From Paractinoplanes deccanensis (GTDB lineage: Bacteria; Actinomycetota; Actinomycetes; Mycobacteriales; Micromonosporaceae), in NCBI RefSeq assembly GCF_016862115.1, contig NZ_BOMI01000087.1, positions 35,702 to 99,701 on the forward strand: a stretch of DNA of 64,000 nt, given 5' to 3'. The position numbers were made by a program, and so were the translations under genes. Below, in pieces: positions 1 through 11,370 of this stretch. Positions within the stretch are counted from its first letter, which is position 1; each line of letters opens with the position of its first letter. A model generated the notes under the pieces. The model had not been told where the DNA came from. It did no database searches and saw only the letters and a program-made list of their open reading frames with translations.

Positions 1-423
1 CAGCAGCGGCTCACCGGCTTCGCCACCGCCTACGCCGAGGCCGGCCACCCGATCACCGACGACCGGGTGCGCACCGGCGACTTCACGGCCGCGGCCGGCG
101 CCGCCGGCGTCCGGGCCGCGCTGGAGTCCGGAGTGGACTTCGACGCGGTCTTCGCACACAACGACCTGGCCGCCATCGGGGCCATGCGGGCGCTGCTGGA
201 CAACGGCAAGCGCGTCCCGCAGGACGTCGCGGTGGTCGGCTTCGACGACATCCCGACCGCGGCGCACACCCAGCCGCCGCTGAGCACCGTGCACCAACCG
301 CTGCGCGAGATGGGCGAGGCGGCGGCACGCGCGCTCCTCGGCCACTTCGAGGGCACACCCCTGCCCAACCGCCCCACCGTCATTCCCACCACCTTCACCC
401 CCCGCGCCTCCACCGTCCTCTGA
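1..423 (+). CDS. LacI-family transcriptional regulator, C-terminal part (5' end outside window)
   Basis: The frame is open from the first base and ends in TGA at 421-423, giving the last 140 residues of a LacI/GalR-type repressor. The HTH and first half of the sugar-binding domain lie outside the window. The visible part has the family's periplasmic-binding-protein fold landmarks: the segment FDAVFAHNDLAAIGAMRAL, then VPQDVAVVGFDDIP, then the PPLSTVHQPLREMGEAAAR stretch near the C-terminus. It precedes an ABC importer and a GH1 glycosidase on the same strand, so it is probably their sugar-responsive repressor, comparable in role to CebR-type regulators. The ligand and operator cannot be read from what is present. 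Confidence 0.93.
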   Translation, partial: QQRLTGFATAYAEAGHPITDDRVRTGDFTAAAGAAGVRAALESGVDFDAVFAHNDLAAIGAMRALLDNGKRVPQDVAVVGFDDIPTAAHTQPPLSTVHQPLREMGEAAARALLGHFEGTPLPNRPTVIPTTFTPRASTVL

Positions 424-444
424 GGACAACGAGCACATAGCGAA

Positions 445-467
445 ACGCCGGCCGCCGGGCCCGGCGT
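445..467. terminator. weak GC-rich inverted repeat after the lacI-type gene
   Basis: ACGCCGG (445-451) can pair with CCGGCGT (461-467), and the interior is itself palindromic. There is no T tract. It lies 22 bp after the LacI stop and 85 bp before the next gene, so it may mark a transcript end or processing site. The call is weak. Confidence 0.3.
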
Positions 468-551
468 AGAACAACTGCGCCCATCGACGCCTCCCCGAGG
501 CGCCGCGATGCCGCACGCCCAAATTTTCAACACAAATGAGGAGATTGAGCG

Positions 552-2234
552 ATGCAGAGAAGGAAACTGTTCGCGGTCGCCCTGGCGAGCGTCGTCGCCA
601 CGGGCAGCCTCGCGGCGTGCGGCGACTCGCCGAACGCCAACAACGCCAACGCGAACAAGGCTGTCGACTTCCTCAAGATCGGCATGCCGAACGGCACGCA
701 GACCGAGAACCACAACCCGTTCGCCGGCACCTCCTCGGCCAACGCCCTCGGTTACAAGTGGATGATCTACGAGCCGCTGACCCAGTGGAACCCGGTCAAG
801 CCGGCCGACCCCGCGACCCCCTGGCTGGCCAGCTCGGTGAAGTGGGCCGACGACTACAAGTCCGTCGACATCACCGTCCGCGACGGCGCCACCTGGTCGG
901 ACGGGCAGAAGCTGACCGCCGACGACGTCGCGTACACGTACACGCTGATCAAGGGCAACGACGCGCTCAACCAGTACGCGGTGCCGTACGACCAGATCAC
1001 GGTCTCCGGCAGCAACGTCAAGCTCACCTTCAAGTCGTCGCAGTTCGTCAACCAGAACAAGATCCTGGCGAACACCCCGATCGTCCCGAAGCACGTCTGG
1101 GAGAAGATCGCTGACCCGGCGACCGACACCAACAAGAACCCGGTCGGCTCCGGCCCGTACACGCTGAAGTCCTTCACCCAGGCCGGTGTCACGCTCACCG
1201 TCCGCGACTCGGGCTACTGGCAGGACCTGCCCAAGGTCAAGGAGCTGCGGTACGTCTCGTACGCCGACAACAGCGCCCAGGCCACCGCGCTCGCGAACGG
1301 CGAGTCGGAGTGGAGCTTCGTCTTCATCCCGAACGCGCAGCAGACCTTCGTGGCCAAGGACCCCGCCCACCACAAGCTCTGGGCGCCCGGCGTGCTCGGC
1401 ATCCACGGCCTCTACATCAACACCACGGTCAAGCCGTTCGACGACCCGAAGCTGCGCCAGGCCATGAACATGGTCATCAACCGCACGGACATCTTCAACC
1501 AGGCCGAGGCGGGCTACTTCCACCCCGAGATCAAGAGCGTGACCGGCCTGCCGCCGGGCGCCGGTGACGCGTTCATCGCCCCGGAGTACAAGGGCAAGGA
1601 ATTCTCGGTCGACATCGAGGGCGCCAAGACACTTCTGGCGAAGTCGGGATACCAGTTGAACGGCAAGACGCTCACCGACCCGAGCGGCAAGCCCGTGAAG
1701 ATCAAGCTCAGCGACCCGGCGCCGTGGTCGGATTACCAGACCACGCTCGAGATCCTGAAGAGCAACTTCGCCGAGATCGGCATCGAGGCCACCGTCGAGA
1801 AGCCGAACCAGGACGTGTGGGACGCCAACGTGCAGAAGGGCGCCTTCGAGGCCACGGTCCGCTGGACCAACGGCGGCGCCACCCCGTATGACATCTATCA
1901 GACCGTCATGGACGGCGACCTGCTCAAGCCCGTCGGCACCGCCTCGCAGCAGGGCAACTTCGGCCGCTTCAAGAGCCCGGAGGCGACCGCCGCGCTCAAG
2001 GCCTACGCCAACGCGACCAGCGACGCCGAGCGCACCGAGCAGATGAACAAGATCCAGAAGGTCTTCGTGGAGCAGGCACCGATGCTGCCCATCGGCGCCG
2101 ACAACGTGGGCGCGGCGTACAGCGACAAGAACTGGACCGGCTGGCCGACCGACGCCGACCCCTACGCCGGCGCGCAGCCCACCCAGCCGTACGCGCTCCA
2201 GATCGTCCTCAAGCTCAGGCCCGCCGGCGCCTGA
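552..2234 (+). CDS. ABC transporter substrate-binding lipoprotein, family 5 (Opp/Dpp type)
   Basis: This 560-residue protein has a lipoprotein signal peptide with lipobox LAAC at residues 20-23, so the mature protein should be lipid-anchored at Cys23 outside the membrane. The body is typical of SBP family 5, which binds peptides, nickel and, in several lineages, oligosaccharides. Landmarks include an early WMIYEPLTQWNP segment, TWSDGQKLTADDVAYTY, and NPVGSGPYTLK. The start at 552 is supported by GAGGAG about 10 bases upstream. It heads an importer operon (two ATPases, two permeases) that ends in a GH1 beta-glucosidase, so I infer a beta-glucoside or cello-oligosaccharide ligand rather than a peptide. 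The family alone cannot decide the ligand. Confidence 0.93.
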   Translation: MQRRKLFAVALASVVATGSLAACGDSPNANNANANKAVDFLKIGMPNGTQTENHNPFAGTSSANALGYKWMIYEPLTQWNPVKPADPATPWLASSVKWADDYKSVDITVRDGATWSDGQKLTADDVAYTYTLIKGNDALNQYAVPYDQITVSGSNVKLTFKSSQFVNQNKILANTPIVPKHVWEKIADPATDTNKNPVGSGPYTLKSFTQAGVTLTVRDSGYWQDLPKVKELRYVSYADNSAQATALANGESEWSFVFIPNAQQTFVAKDPAHHKLWAPGVLGIHGLYINTTVKPFDDPKLRQAMNMVINRTDIFNQAEAGYFHPEIKSVTGLPPGAGDAFIAPEYKGKEFSVDIEGAKTLLAKSGYQLNGKTLTDPSGKPVKIKLSDPAPWSDYQTTLEILKSNFAEIGIEATVEKPNQDVWDANVQKGAFEATVRWTNGGATPYDIYQTVMDGDLLKPVGTASQQGNFGRFKSPEATAALKAYANATSDAERTEQMNKIQKVFVEQAPMLPIGADNVGAAYSDKNWTGWPTDADPYAGAQPTQPYALQIVLKLRPAGA

Positions 2235-2244
2235 CGCCCGACCT

Positions 2245-2275
2245 GCCGCTCCCCGCACCGTCCGCGGGGAGCGGC
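2245..2275 (+). terminator. intercistronic stem-loop after the binding-protein gene
   Basis: GCCGCTCCCCGC (2245-2256) and GCGGGGAGCGGC (2264-2275) form a perfect 12-bp stem with a 7-nt loop. It begins 10 bp after the binding-protein stop and lacks a T tract. In importer operons such hairpins commonly stabilise the upstream mRNA or cause partial termination, giving excess binding protein over permease. That role is inferred here. Confidence 0.6.
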
Positions 2276-2300
2276 GCCCCCTGTCTGCAAAGGAACGCCG

Positions 2301-3340
<1,040 letters not shown>

Positions 3341-3344
<4 letters not shown>

Positions 3345-4321
3345 GGTACTTCCTCCAGCGCATCGCGTTCTACCTGTTCACCGCGTGGGCCGCGATCACG
3401 CTCAACTTCTTCATCCCGCGCCTGGTGCCCGGCGACCCCGTCCAGTCGCTGATCGCGAAATACCGCGGCCAGCTCAGCAGCGAGGCGATCCAGTCGCTGT
3501 ACGTGCTCTTCGGGCTCGACAAGCAGGAAAGCCTCTGGCAGCAGTACCTCGACTACTGGAAGCAGATCTTCCAGGGTGACCTGGGCCTGTCGTTCACCTT
3601 CTTCCCGGCGCCCGTCTCGCAGGTCATCTCGCAGGCGCTGCCGTGGACGGTGCTGCTGGTCGGCATCACGACGATCATCAGCTTCCTGCTCGGCACCGGC
3701 CTCGGCGTGCTCGCCGGCTGGCGGCGCGGCTCGTGGGCGGACGGCCTGCTGCCGGTCACCACGTTCTTCTCCTCGGTGCCGTACTTCTGGCTCGGCATCA
3801 TCGCGATCTACCTGCTCGCCGGCCCGGGCAGCTTCTTCCCCTCCTCCGGCGGCTTCGACTCGGGCCTCGTGCCGGCCTGGGACCAGTACTTCATCCCCAG
3901 CGCCATCCAGCACAGCCTGCTGCCCGCGCTGACGATCCTGATCTCCTCGGTCAGCGGCTGGATCCTGAGCATGCGCAACATGATGGTGACGGTCGCGTCC
4001 GAGGACTACATCACCGTCGCGCACGCCAAGGGCCTGTCCGAGCGGCGGGTCGCGGTCAGCTACGCGGCGCGCAACGCGTTGCTGCCCAACGTCTCCGGCT
4101 TCGCGCTCTCGCTCGGCTTCATCGTCGGCGGCACGCTGCTGGTCGAGATCGTCTTCTCGTACCCGGGCCTGGGCTTCACCCTCCTCCAGGCGCTGGGCGC
4201 CAAGGACTATCCGCTGATGCAGGGCATCTTCCTGGTCATCACCATCTCGGTGCTGGTCGCGAACCTGCTGGCCGACGTGGCGTACCTGCTCCTCGACCCG
4301 CGCACCCGCAAGGAGGGCTGA
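3341..4321 (+). CDS. ABC importer permease (DppB-like)
   Basis: A 326-residue integral membrane protein with the DppB/OppB architecture: an N-terminal segment reading LNFFIPRLVPGDPV, then about six transmembrane helices. The permease EAA-type loop is visible as EDYITVAHAKGLSERRV, the site that docks the ATPase subunits. The start is fixed by the ATGA overlap with the upstream ATPase, and the stop lies 3 bp before the next ATG. Together with the product of the 4325 gene it should form the transmembrane channel of the importer fed by the lipoprotein at 552. The substrate is not determinable from the permease sequence. Confidence 0.95.
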
Positions 4322-4324
4322 GCG

Positions 4325-6365
<2,041 letters not shown>

Positions 6366-6369
<4 letters not shown>

Positions 6370-7754
6370 CATCCACACCTCAACTCGCCCCGCTCGTCAC
6401 CGGCCTGCCGCCTTCTTTCACGTGGGGCGTGGCGACCGCCGCGTACCAGATCGAGGGCGCCGTCGCCGAGGATGGCCGCACACCGTCCATCTGGGACACC
6501 TTCAGCCGTACGCCCGGAGCGGTGCACAACGGCGACACCGGCGACGTGGCCTGCGACCACTACCACCGGATGCCCCAGGACGTGGCCCTCATCAAGAGCC
6601 TCGGCATGGACAGCTACCGGTTCTCGGTCGCCTGGCCCCGCGTGCAGCCCGGCGGCCGCGGCCCGGTCAACCCCGAGGGCCTCGCCTTCTACGACCGCCT
6701 CGTCGACGAGCTGCTGGCCAACGACATCGCGCCGTGGGTGACGCTCTACCACTGGGACCTGCCGCAGGAGCTGGAGGACGCCGGCGGCTGGCCGGCCCGC
6801 GACACCGCCTACCGCTTCGCCGACTACGCCGCCCTCGTCTTCGACAAGCTGCGCGACCGGGTCGACACGTTCACCACCCTCAACGAGCCCTGGTGCTCGG
6901 CCTGGCTCGGCTACCACGTGGGCGTGCACGCGCCCGGCCGCCGCGACTTCGACGCCTCCCTCGCCGCCACCCACCACCTGCTGCTGGGCCACGGCCTCGC
7001 GCTGCAGGCGATGCGCTCCGAGGACCACCGCTTCGGCATCACCCTCAACATGGGCACGGCCGACCCGCTGTCCCCCTCGGACCTCGACCACGAGGCCGCC
7101 CGTCGCGCCGACGGCATGGGCCTGCGGCTCTACCTCGACCCGCTGCGCCACGGCAGCTACCCCGCCGACGTGCTGGCCGACCTGGCCGCCCGCGGCTCGG
7201 CACTGCCCGTGCAGGACGGCGACCTGGACATCATCTCCACCCCGTTCGACGTGCTCGGCGTCAACTTCTACTTCGGCCAGGACTTCGCCGGCACCGACGA
7301 GCAGGGCAACACCCACTCCCCCACCGGCGAGCCGGTCGTCCGCGCCGTCCTGCCGGACACGCCGCGCACGGCGATGGGCTGGCCCATCACCCCGTCGCGC
7401 TTCACGTCGCTGCTCGTGCGCCTGTCCCGCGACTACCCCGGCCTGCCCATGGTCATCACCGAGAACGGCGCCGCCTTCGACGACACCCCCGACCCCACCG
7501 GCTTCGTCCGCGACGACGACCGCACGGCCTACCTGGCCTCCCACATAGCCGCCGTGGCCGAGGCCCGCGACCAGGGCGCCGACGTCCGCGGCTACTTCGC
7601 CTGGTCGCTGCTCGACAACTTCGAGTGGGCCGAGGGCTACGCCAAGCGCTTCGGCATCGTCCGCGTCGACTACGACACCCAGGAGCGCACCCCGAAGCAG
7701 AGCGCCCTCTGGCTCCGCGACAGCATCAGCGCCTTGCGCGCTGCCGGGGCGTAA
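6366..7754 (+). CDS. GH1 beta-glucosidase
   Basis: A 462-residue intracellular glycoside hydrolase family 1 enzyme with no signal peptide. The start is TTG at 6366, embedded in the upstream stop (TTGA) with GGAGA just before. The alternative upstream reading frame has no GH1 homology, which begins LPPSFTWGVATAAYQIEGA. The acid/base Glu is E174 in TLNEPW and the nucleophile is E366 in VITENG. Length is normal for actinobacterial GH1. It would split glucose from beta-glucosides or cello-oligosaccharides brought in by the coupled importer. Its last 29 bp overlap the convergent ROK gene. Confidence 0.96.
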
Positions 7755-8946
7755 AAGCGATCACCGGCTCCGCCGGCGGCTCGGGCAGACCGCCGTCGGC
7801 GAGCAGCCGGGCTATCGGCAGCGTCGCCGCGCCCATCGCCACCGCGTCGCGGCCCAGCTGGCACACCTCGATGCTGGTCGCCGCGTACGGCCGGCGCAGC
7901 GCGTGCCGGGCCGCGGCCTGGCGGATCTCCGGCAGGAAGCGGGTGGCGAAGGCCGTGCCCGTGTCGCCGCCGATCACGATGCGCTCGGGGCTGAACAGGT
8001 TGATCAGGTCGGCTATGCCGGCGCCCAGGTAGCCCGCCGTCTGCTGGAACACCTCGGCCGCGGCCGGGTCGTCCTGGGCCAGCGTGCGGGGCAGCAGGTC
8101 CGGCGTGTACGGCTCGCCCAGCGCGGCCGCCAGCCGGGCCCCGATGCGGTCGGCGCCGATGTACGCCTCCAGGCAGCCGCGCGCGCCGCAGCGGCATTCG
8201 TCGCCGTTGTAGATCAGCGTCGTGTGGCCCCACTCGCCGGCGTTGCTGTTCGCGCCCCGGTACGAGCGGCCGTCCATCACCACGGCCGCGCCCACCCCCG
8301 TACCGATCATGATGATGACCGCGTGCCGGGCGCCGCGGCCCGCGCCGAACCACATCTCCGCCTGGCCGTGGGTCTTCGCGCCGTTCTCCACGAAGATCGG
8401 CACGTCCGTGCCGGCCCGCAGCATCCGGCCCAGCGGCACCGCGTCCCAGCCGGTGGACTGCGAGTCGACCACACCGCCGTCCACCTCGACCACGCCCGGC
8501 ACGCCCACCCCGAAGCCCAGCACGTCTCCCGGCGCGACCCCGGCCTCCTCGACGACCTTCGCCAGCCCCTCGAGCAGCCGCGCGGCGACCTGTGCCGGGT
8601 CGTCGTCGTGGTCCAGGGTCGCCGCCGCGAGCCGGGACATCGACAAGTCGTACAGCTCGACCAGCACGCGCGTCTCGGCCACGTCGGCGCCCACGACGTA
8701 CCGAAACGTGGGCTTGATCCGGAGCAGCACGCGGGGGCGGCCGCCGTCGGACCCGATCAGGCCGGCCTCCTCGACCAGGCCCTCCTCGATCATCTCGCCG
8801 ATCAGGTTGCTGACGCTGGCCTGGCTCAGCGCCGTGCTGGCGGCAAGCTGCTGGCGGCTCTGCAGACCGCCGTGGAACAGATCGGTCAGCAAGCTCGCCC
8901 TGTTCGCCCGGCGCACGTCCCGCACGGTCGTCCGCCTGGTCTCCAT
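7726..8946 (-). CDS. ROK-family transcriptional repressor
   Basis: A 406-residue protein with an N-terminal winged HTH (residues about 10-70, including STALSQASVSNLIGEMIEEG), followed by a sugar-kinase-like ROK domain. The ROK zinc motif CRCGARGCLEAYIG and the phosphate-loop-like IGTGVGAAVVMDG are present, so ligand binding is likely; NagC/XylR-type members act as repressors, not kinases. The ATG at 8946 is chosen because the HTH starts immediately after it. The longer reading frame upstream runs antisense to the methyltransferase. It is convergent with, and overlaps, the GH1 gene, so it may co-regulate the beta-glucoside unit with the LacI protein. That is inferred from position only. Confidence 0.93.
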   Translation of the reverse strand: METRRTTVRDVRRANRASLLTDLFHGGLQSRQQLAASTALSQASVSNLIGEMIEEGLVEEAGLIGSDGGRPRVLLRIKPTFRYVVGADVAETRVLVELYDLSMSRLAAATLDHDDDPAQVAARLLEGLAKVVEEAGVAPGDVLGFGVGVPGVVEVDGGVVDSQSTGWDAVPLGRMLRAGTDVPIFVENGAKTHGQAEMWFGAGRGARHAVIIMIGTGVGAAVVMDGRSYRGANSNAGEWGHTTLIYNGDECRCGARGCLEAYIGADRIGARLAAALGEPYTPDLLPRTLAQDDPAAAEVFQQTAGYLGAGIADLINLFSPERIVIGGDTGTAFATRFLPEIRQAAARHALRRPYAATSIEVCQLGRDAVAMGAATLPIARLLADGGLPEPPAEPVIAFTPRQRARR

Positions 8947-9006
8947 GACCTGACATTCAACGCCATGCGCACGGAAAATGTGAAGGCGCCGGTGCCGGGG
9001 GCGGCC

Positions 9007-9018
9007 TATCGTGCCCGA
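9007..9018 (+). promoter_or_regulatory. probable leaderless promoter -10 element for the methyltransferase
   Basis: TATCGT (9007-9012) lies 6 nt before GTG at 9019, the spacing expected when transcription starts at the initiation codon. There is no Shine-Dalgarno sequence, which favours the GTG over the in-frame ATG at 8965. Confidence 0.5.
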
Positions 9019-9846
9019 GTGACCGACTATCGCGACGTGAACAGGGCCAACTGGGACGAGCGGGCGGCCGCCCACGCGGCCTCGCCGGACTACGCCGTCA
9101 GCCGTTTCGCCGAGGACAAGGCGTACCTGAGCGAGGTGGTGCGCTTCGACCTGCCGCGGCTCGGCGACGTGTCCGGGCTGCGCGGCGTCCACCTGCAATG
9201 TCACATCGGCACCGACACGATCTCGCTGTCCCGGCTCGGCGCGACGATGACCGGCCTGGACTTCTCCGAGAAGTCGCTGGCGGAGGCCCGCCGGATCGCC
9301 GCGCTGGCCGGCGCCGACGTCCGCTACGTGCAGGCGGAGGTCTACGACGCGGTCGAGGCGGTCGGCGACGGCTACGACCTGGTCTACACCGGAGTGGGCG
9401 CGCTGTGCTGGCTGCCGGACATCCGCCGCTGGGCGCGCACCGTGGCCGCCCTGCTGCGGCCCGGCGGCCGCCTGTTCCTCCGCGAGGGCCATCCGGTGCT
9501 CTGGTCGCTCGACTACGAACGCGACGACGACCTGCTCGTGCTCGTCGACCCGTACTTCGAGACGTCCGAGCCCGCCGTCTACGACGAGCCCGGCACGTAC
9601 GTGGCGACCGACGCGGCGTTCACCCACAACGTCACCCACACCTGGAACCGCGGCCTCGGCGAGATCGTCACCGCGCTGCTGGAGGCCGGCATGACCATCA
9701 CCGGCCTGGTCGAGCACACGACCGTGCCGTGGAACGCGCTCGAGCGGCTCATGCACGACACCGGCGACGGCGAGTTCCAGCTGCGCGACCGCCCCGAGCG
9801 GCTGCCGCACACGTACACCCTCCAGGCGGTCCGCCCTGCCGTTTAG
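9019..9846 (+). CDS. class I SAM-dependent methyltransferase
   Basis: A 275-residue soluble protein with a Rossmann methyltransferase fold. The N-terminus reads TDYRDVNRANWDERA, the SAM-binding region is LRGVHLQCHIGTDTISLSRLGA, motif II contains TGLDFSEKSLAEAR, and the post-motif YDLVYTGVGALCWLPD is followed by LLRPGGRLFLREGHPVLW. GTG at 9019 is preferred as a leaderless start; an ATG 18 codons upstream is possible but adds a non-homologous segment. The methyl acceptor is not recognisable and no pathway genes adjoin it. It diverges from the ROK gene across about 70 bp, so the two share an intergenic region, but no common operator is evident. Confidence 0.9.
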   Translation: MTDYRDVNRANWDERAAAHAASPDYAVSRFAEDKAYLSEVVRFDLPRLGDVSGLRGVHLQCHIGTDTISLSRLGATMTGLDFSEKSLAEARRIAALAGADVRYVQAEVYDAVEAVGDGYDLVYTGVGALCWLPDIRRWARTVAALLRPGGRLFLREGHPVLWSLDYERDDDLLVLVDPYFETSEPAVYDEPGTYVATDAAFTHNVTHTWNRGLGEIVTALLEAGMTITGLVEHTTVPWNALERLMHDTGDGEFQLRDRPERLPHTYTLQAVRPAV

Positions 9847-9901
9847 AGATCAAAGCGATCGGGGTACCTCGGCGTCATCCCCACGACCCCTGGAGGCCCC
9901 G

Positions 9902-10111
9902 ATGCGCTTTGGCACCATAGGCGGGCTGATCGTCATTCTCTGGCTCGTCCTCGGCGGCGTCGCCGCCTACGAACGCGGCTACTTCAAGGACACCGGCGAC
10001 ACCAGCTGCGCCGAGTTCGGCACGATCGTCGTCACCGTGGTCGCCGGCCCGCTCAACTGGATGGGCGTCAACCCGAAGATCAAGTGCGACGTCCCGGAAC
10101 CCAGCAAGTAG
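9902..10111 (+). CDS. small single-pass membrane protein, function unknown
   Basis: A 69-residue product starting at ATG 9902, preceded by GGAGG. Residues about 4-25 form a hydrophobic helix (GGLIVILWLVLGGVAAYERG). The remainder, with two cysteines (TSCAEFG and IKCDVPEP) and a second hydrophobic patch TIVVTVVAGPL, could be a second helix or a small exported domain. Small proteins of this shape are common in Micromonosporaceae, but I do not recognise a named family. It stands alone on the plus strand, 55 bp after the methyltransferase. Codon use is normal for the window, which supports it being real. Confidence 0.65.
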   Translation: MRFGTIGGLIVILWLVLGGVAAYERGYFKDTGDTSCAEFGTIVVTVVAGPLNWMGVNPKIKCDVPEPSK

Positions 10112-10166
10112 CCCCCGGCCGAGATCGTCGAGCGCACCGGCGTCCAGCGCGACGCCGGTGCCCGCT

Positions 10167-10916
10167 TCACTCGTGCGGCAGCAGCCGCCGCCAGGTCACG
10201 CTCACCACGCGCCCGTCCGGCAGCCGGTACGACCGCCAGTCCCACACGTCCCTGCGCGGCAGCCCACGGACCACCGCCCGCGCCCGCTGCCCCCGCAGGT
10301 CCCGGCTGCTCCACCAGTCATCGGCCCCGAACGACGGCCGTACCACCCCCGCCGGCCACGGAGCCGTCTCGCTCACGGCCCCGCCACCGGCCAGCACGGC
10401 CACCAGCCGCACCGCGTCCGGCCGATGAGCCACCCCGCGCCGGCGAACCCCCGCCCGGCACGCCATGAGCTCGTCGTACAGGTCATAGGTGGGCTTCGCA
10501 TAACCACCGAACTCGCGGTACGCCGTCAGCGCGTACGCGTCCAGCCGCAGCGTCCGCCCCCGCCACCGCGCCTCGAAGTGACTGGTCGGCGCGTCCGCGA
10601 TCTGCGGGTCCCCCGGCCCGAGCAGCAGCTTGCCGTTCCCCGGCTCGCGCAGCACCCGCACCGCGTGCCGCAGCAGCCCGTCCACCGCCTCGCCGCGCAG
10701 CCGCAGCCGCTTCTCCGCGTCCGCGATCGCCGTGCCGTCCCGATAGACCACCAGCTGCGGCGGCCGAGCCTGCTCATAGCCCGCCGGCACGAACCCGCCG
10801 CCCTCGTCATAACTCACGATCGGCGCGTCGCCGTACGCCGCCTCGGCCGGCCCTCCCGGCACCAGCACCCCGGCCGCGACCGCCGCCGCGCCGGCCAGAA
10901 ACTTCCTGCGCTCCAC
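10167..10916 (-). CDS. Tat-exported hypothetical protein
   Basis: A 249-residue protein starting at GTG 10916 with GGGAG upstream. The N-terminus ERRKFLAGAAAVAAG is a twin-arginine signal, with cleavage plausible near residues 25-27 (AEAA). The mature part contains VVYRDGTAIADAEKRL, YDLYDELMACRAG and a C-terminal WRRLLPHE. It has no transmembrane helix or catalytic motif that I recognise. The Tat signal implies folding, possibly with a cofactor, before export. It is flanked by the small membrane protein and a VOC remnant, neither of which suggests a role. Function unknown. Confidence 0.75.
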   Translation of the reverse strand: MERRKFLAGAAAVAAGVLVPGGPAEAAYGDAPIVSYDEGGGFVPAGYEQARPPQLVVYRDGTAIADAEKRLRLRGEAVDGLLRHAVRVLREPGNGKLLLGPGDPQIADAPTSHFEARWRGRTLRLDAYALTAYREFGGYAKPTYDLYDELMACRAGVRRRGVAHRPDAVRLVAVLAGGGAVSETAPWPAGVVRPSFGADDWWSSRDLRGQRARAVVRGLPRRDVWDWRSYRLPDGRVVSVTWRRLLPHE

Positions 10917-11008
10917 AGTGCTACTCCCGCCCGCTCACCCTTTCCCTAGTAAACGCGCATTTCGGACAGGAGCAACGGGCCCGGCCCTCCGCCCTTGATC
11001 TCAAGTGA

Positions 11009-11332
11009 GCTTCAGCTTTTACGCTCGGCCGGCGCATCGGCGCCTCGGTGCTGATGGTGGGCGACGCGTACCCGCCGTTCGTCTCCCCGGGCACCGCGGG
11101 CGGCACAACCGTGGGCCTGCACGTCTATGTCGACGAGGTCGACGCCCTGCACGAACGGGCCGTGGCGGCCGGAGCGACCTCCATGCAACCGCCGACGGAC
11201 ATGTTCTACGGCGACCGGACCATCATGCTGAGGGACCCGTTCGGCCACCTGTGGGTCTTCCTCACCCACCTGATCGACATGCCGGTGGACGAGATCGTCG
11301 CCCGCGGCACGGCGATCGCGGGCGGTCGATAG
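11009..11332 (+). pseudogene. N-terminally truncated VOC/PhnB-like protein
   Basis: The frame open from 11009 encodes a segment close to the second half of PhnB/glyoxalase-fold proteins: IGASVLMVGD, GTTVGLHVYVDEVDALHERA, DMFYGDRTIMLRDPFGHLW. Full members are about 130-150 residues and begin with a beta-alpha-beta unit of about 50 residues before this point. Here a TGA at 11006 and unrelated sequence replace it. A GTG at 11048 could yield a 94-residue protein, but one of the paired VOC modules would be incomplete. I call it a remnant. A frameshift or deletion in the missing 5' part is the simplest explanation. Confidence 0.6.
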
Positions 11333-11370
11333 GCCGAGGCGGCCGGGCAGGCACCCGAGCCGCCGCCTCC

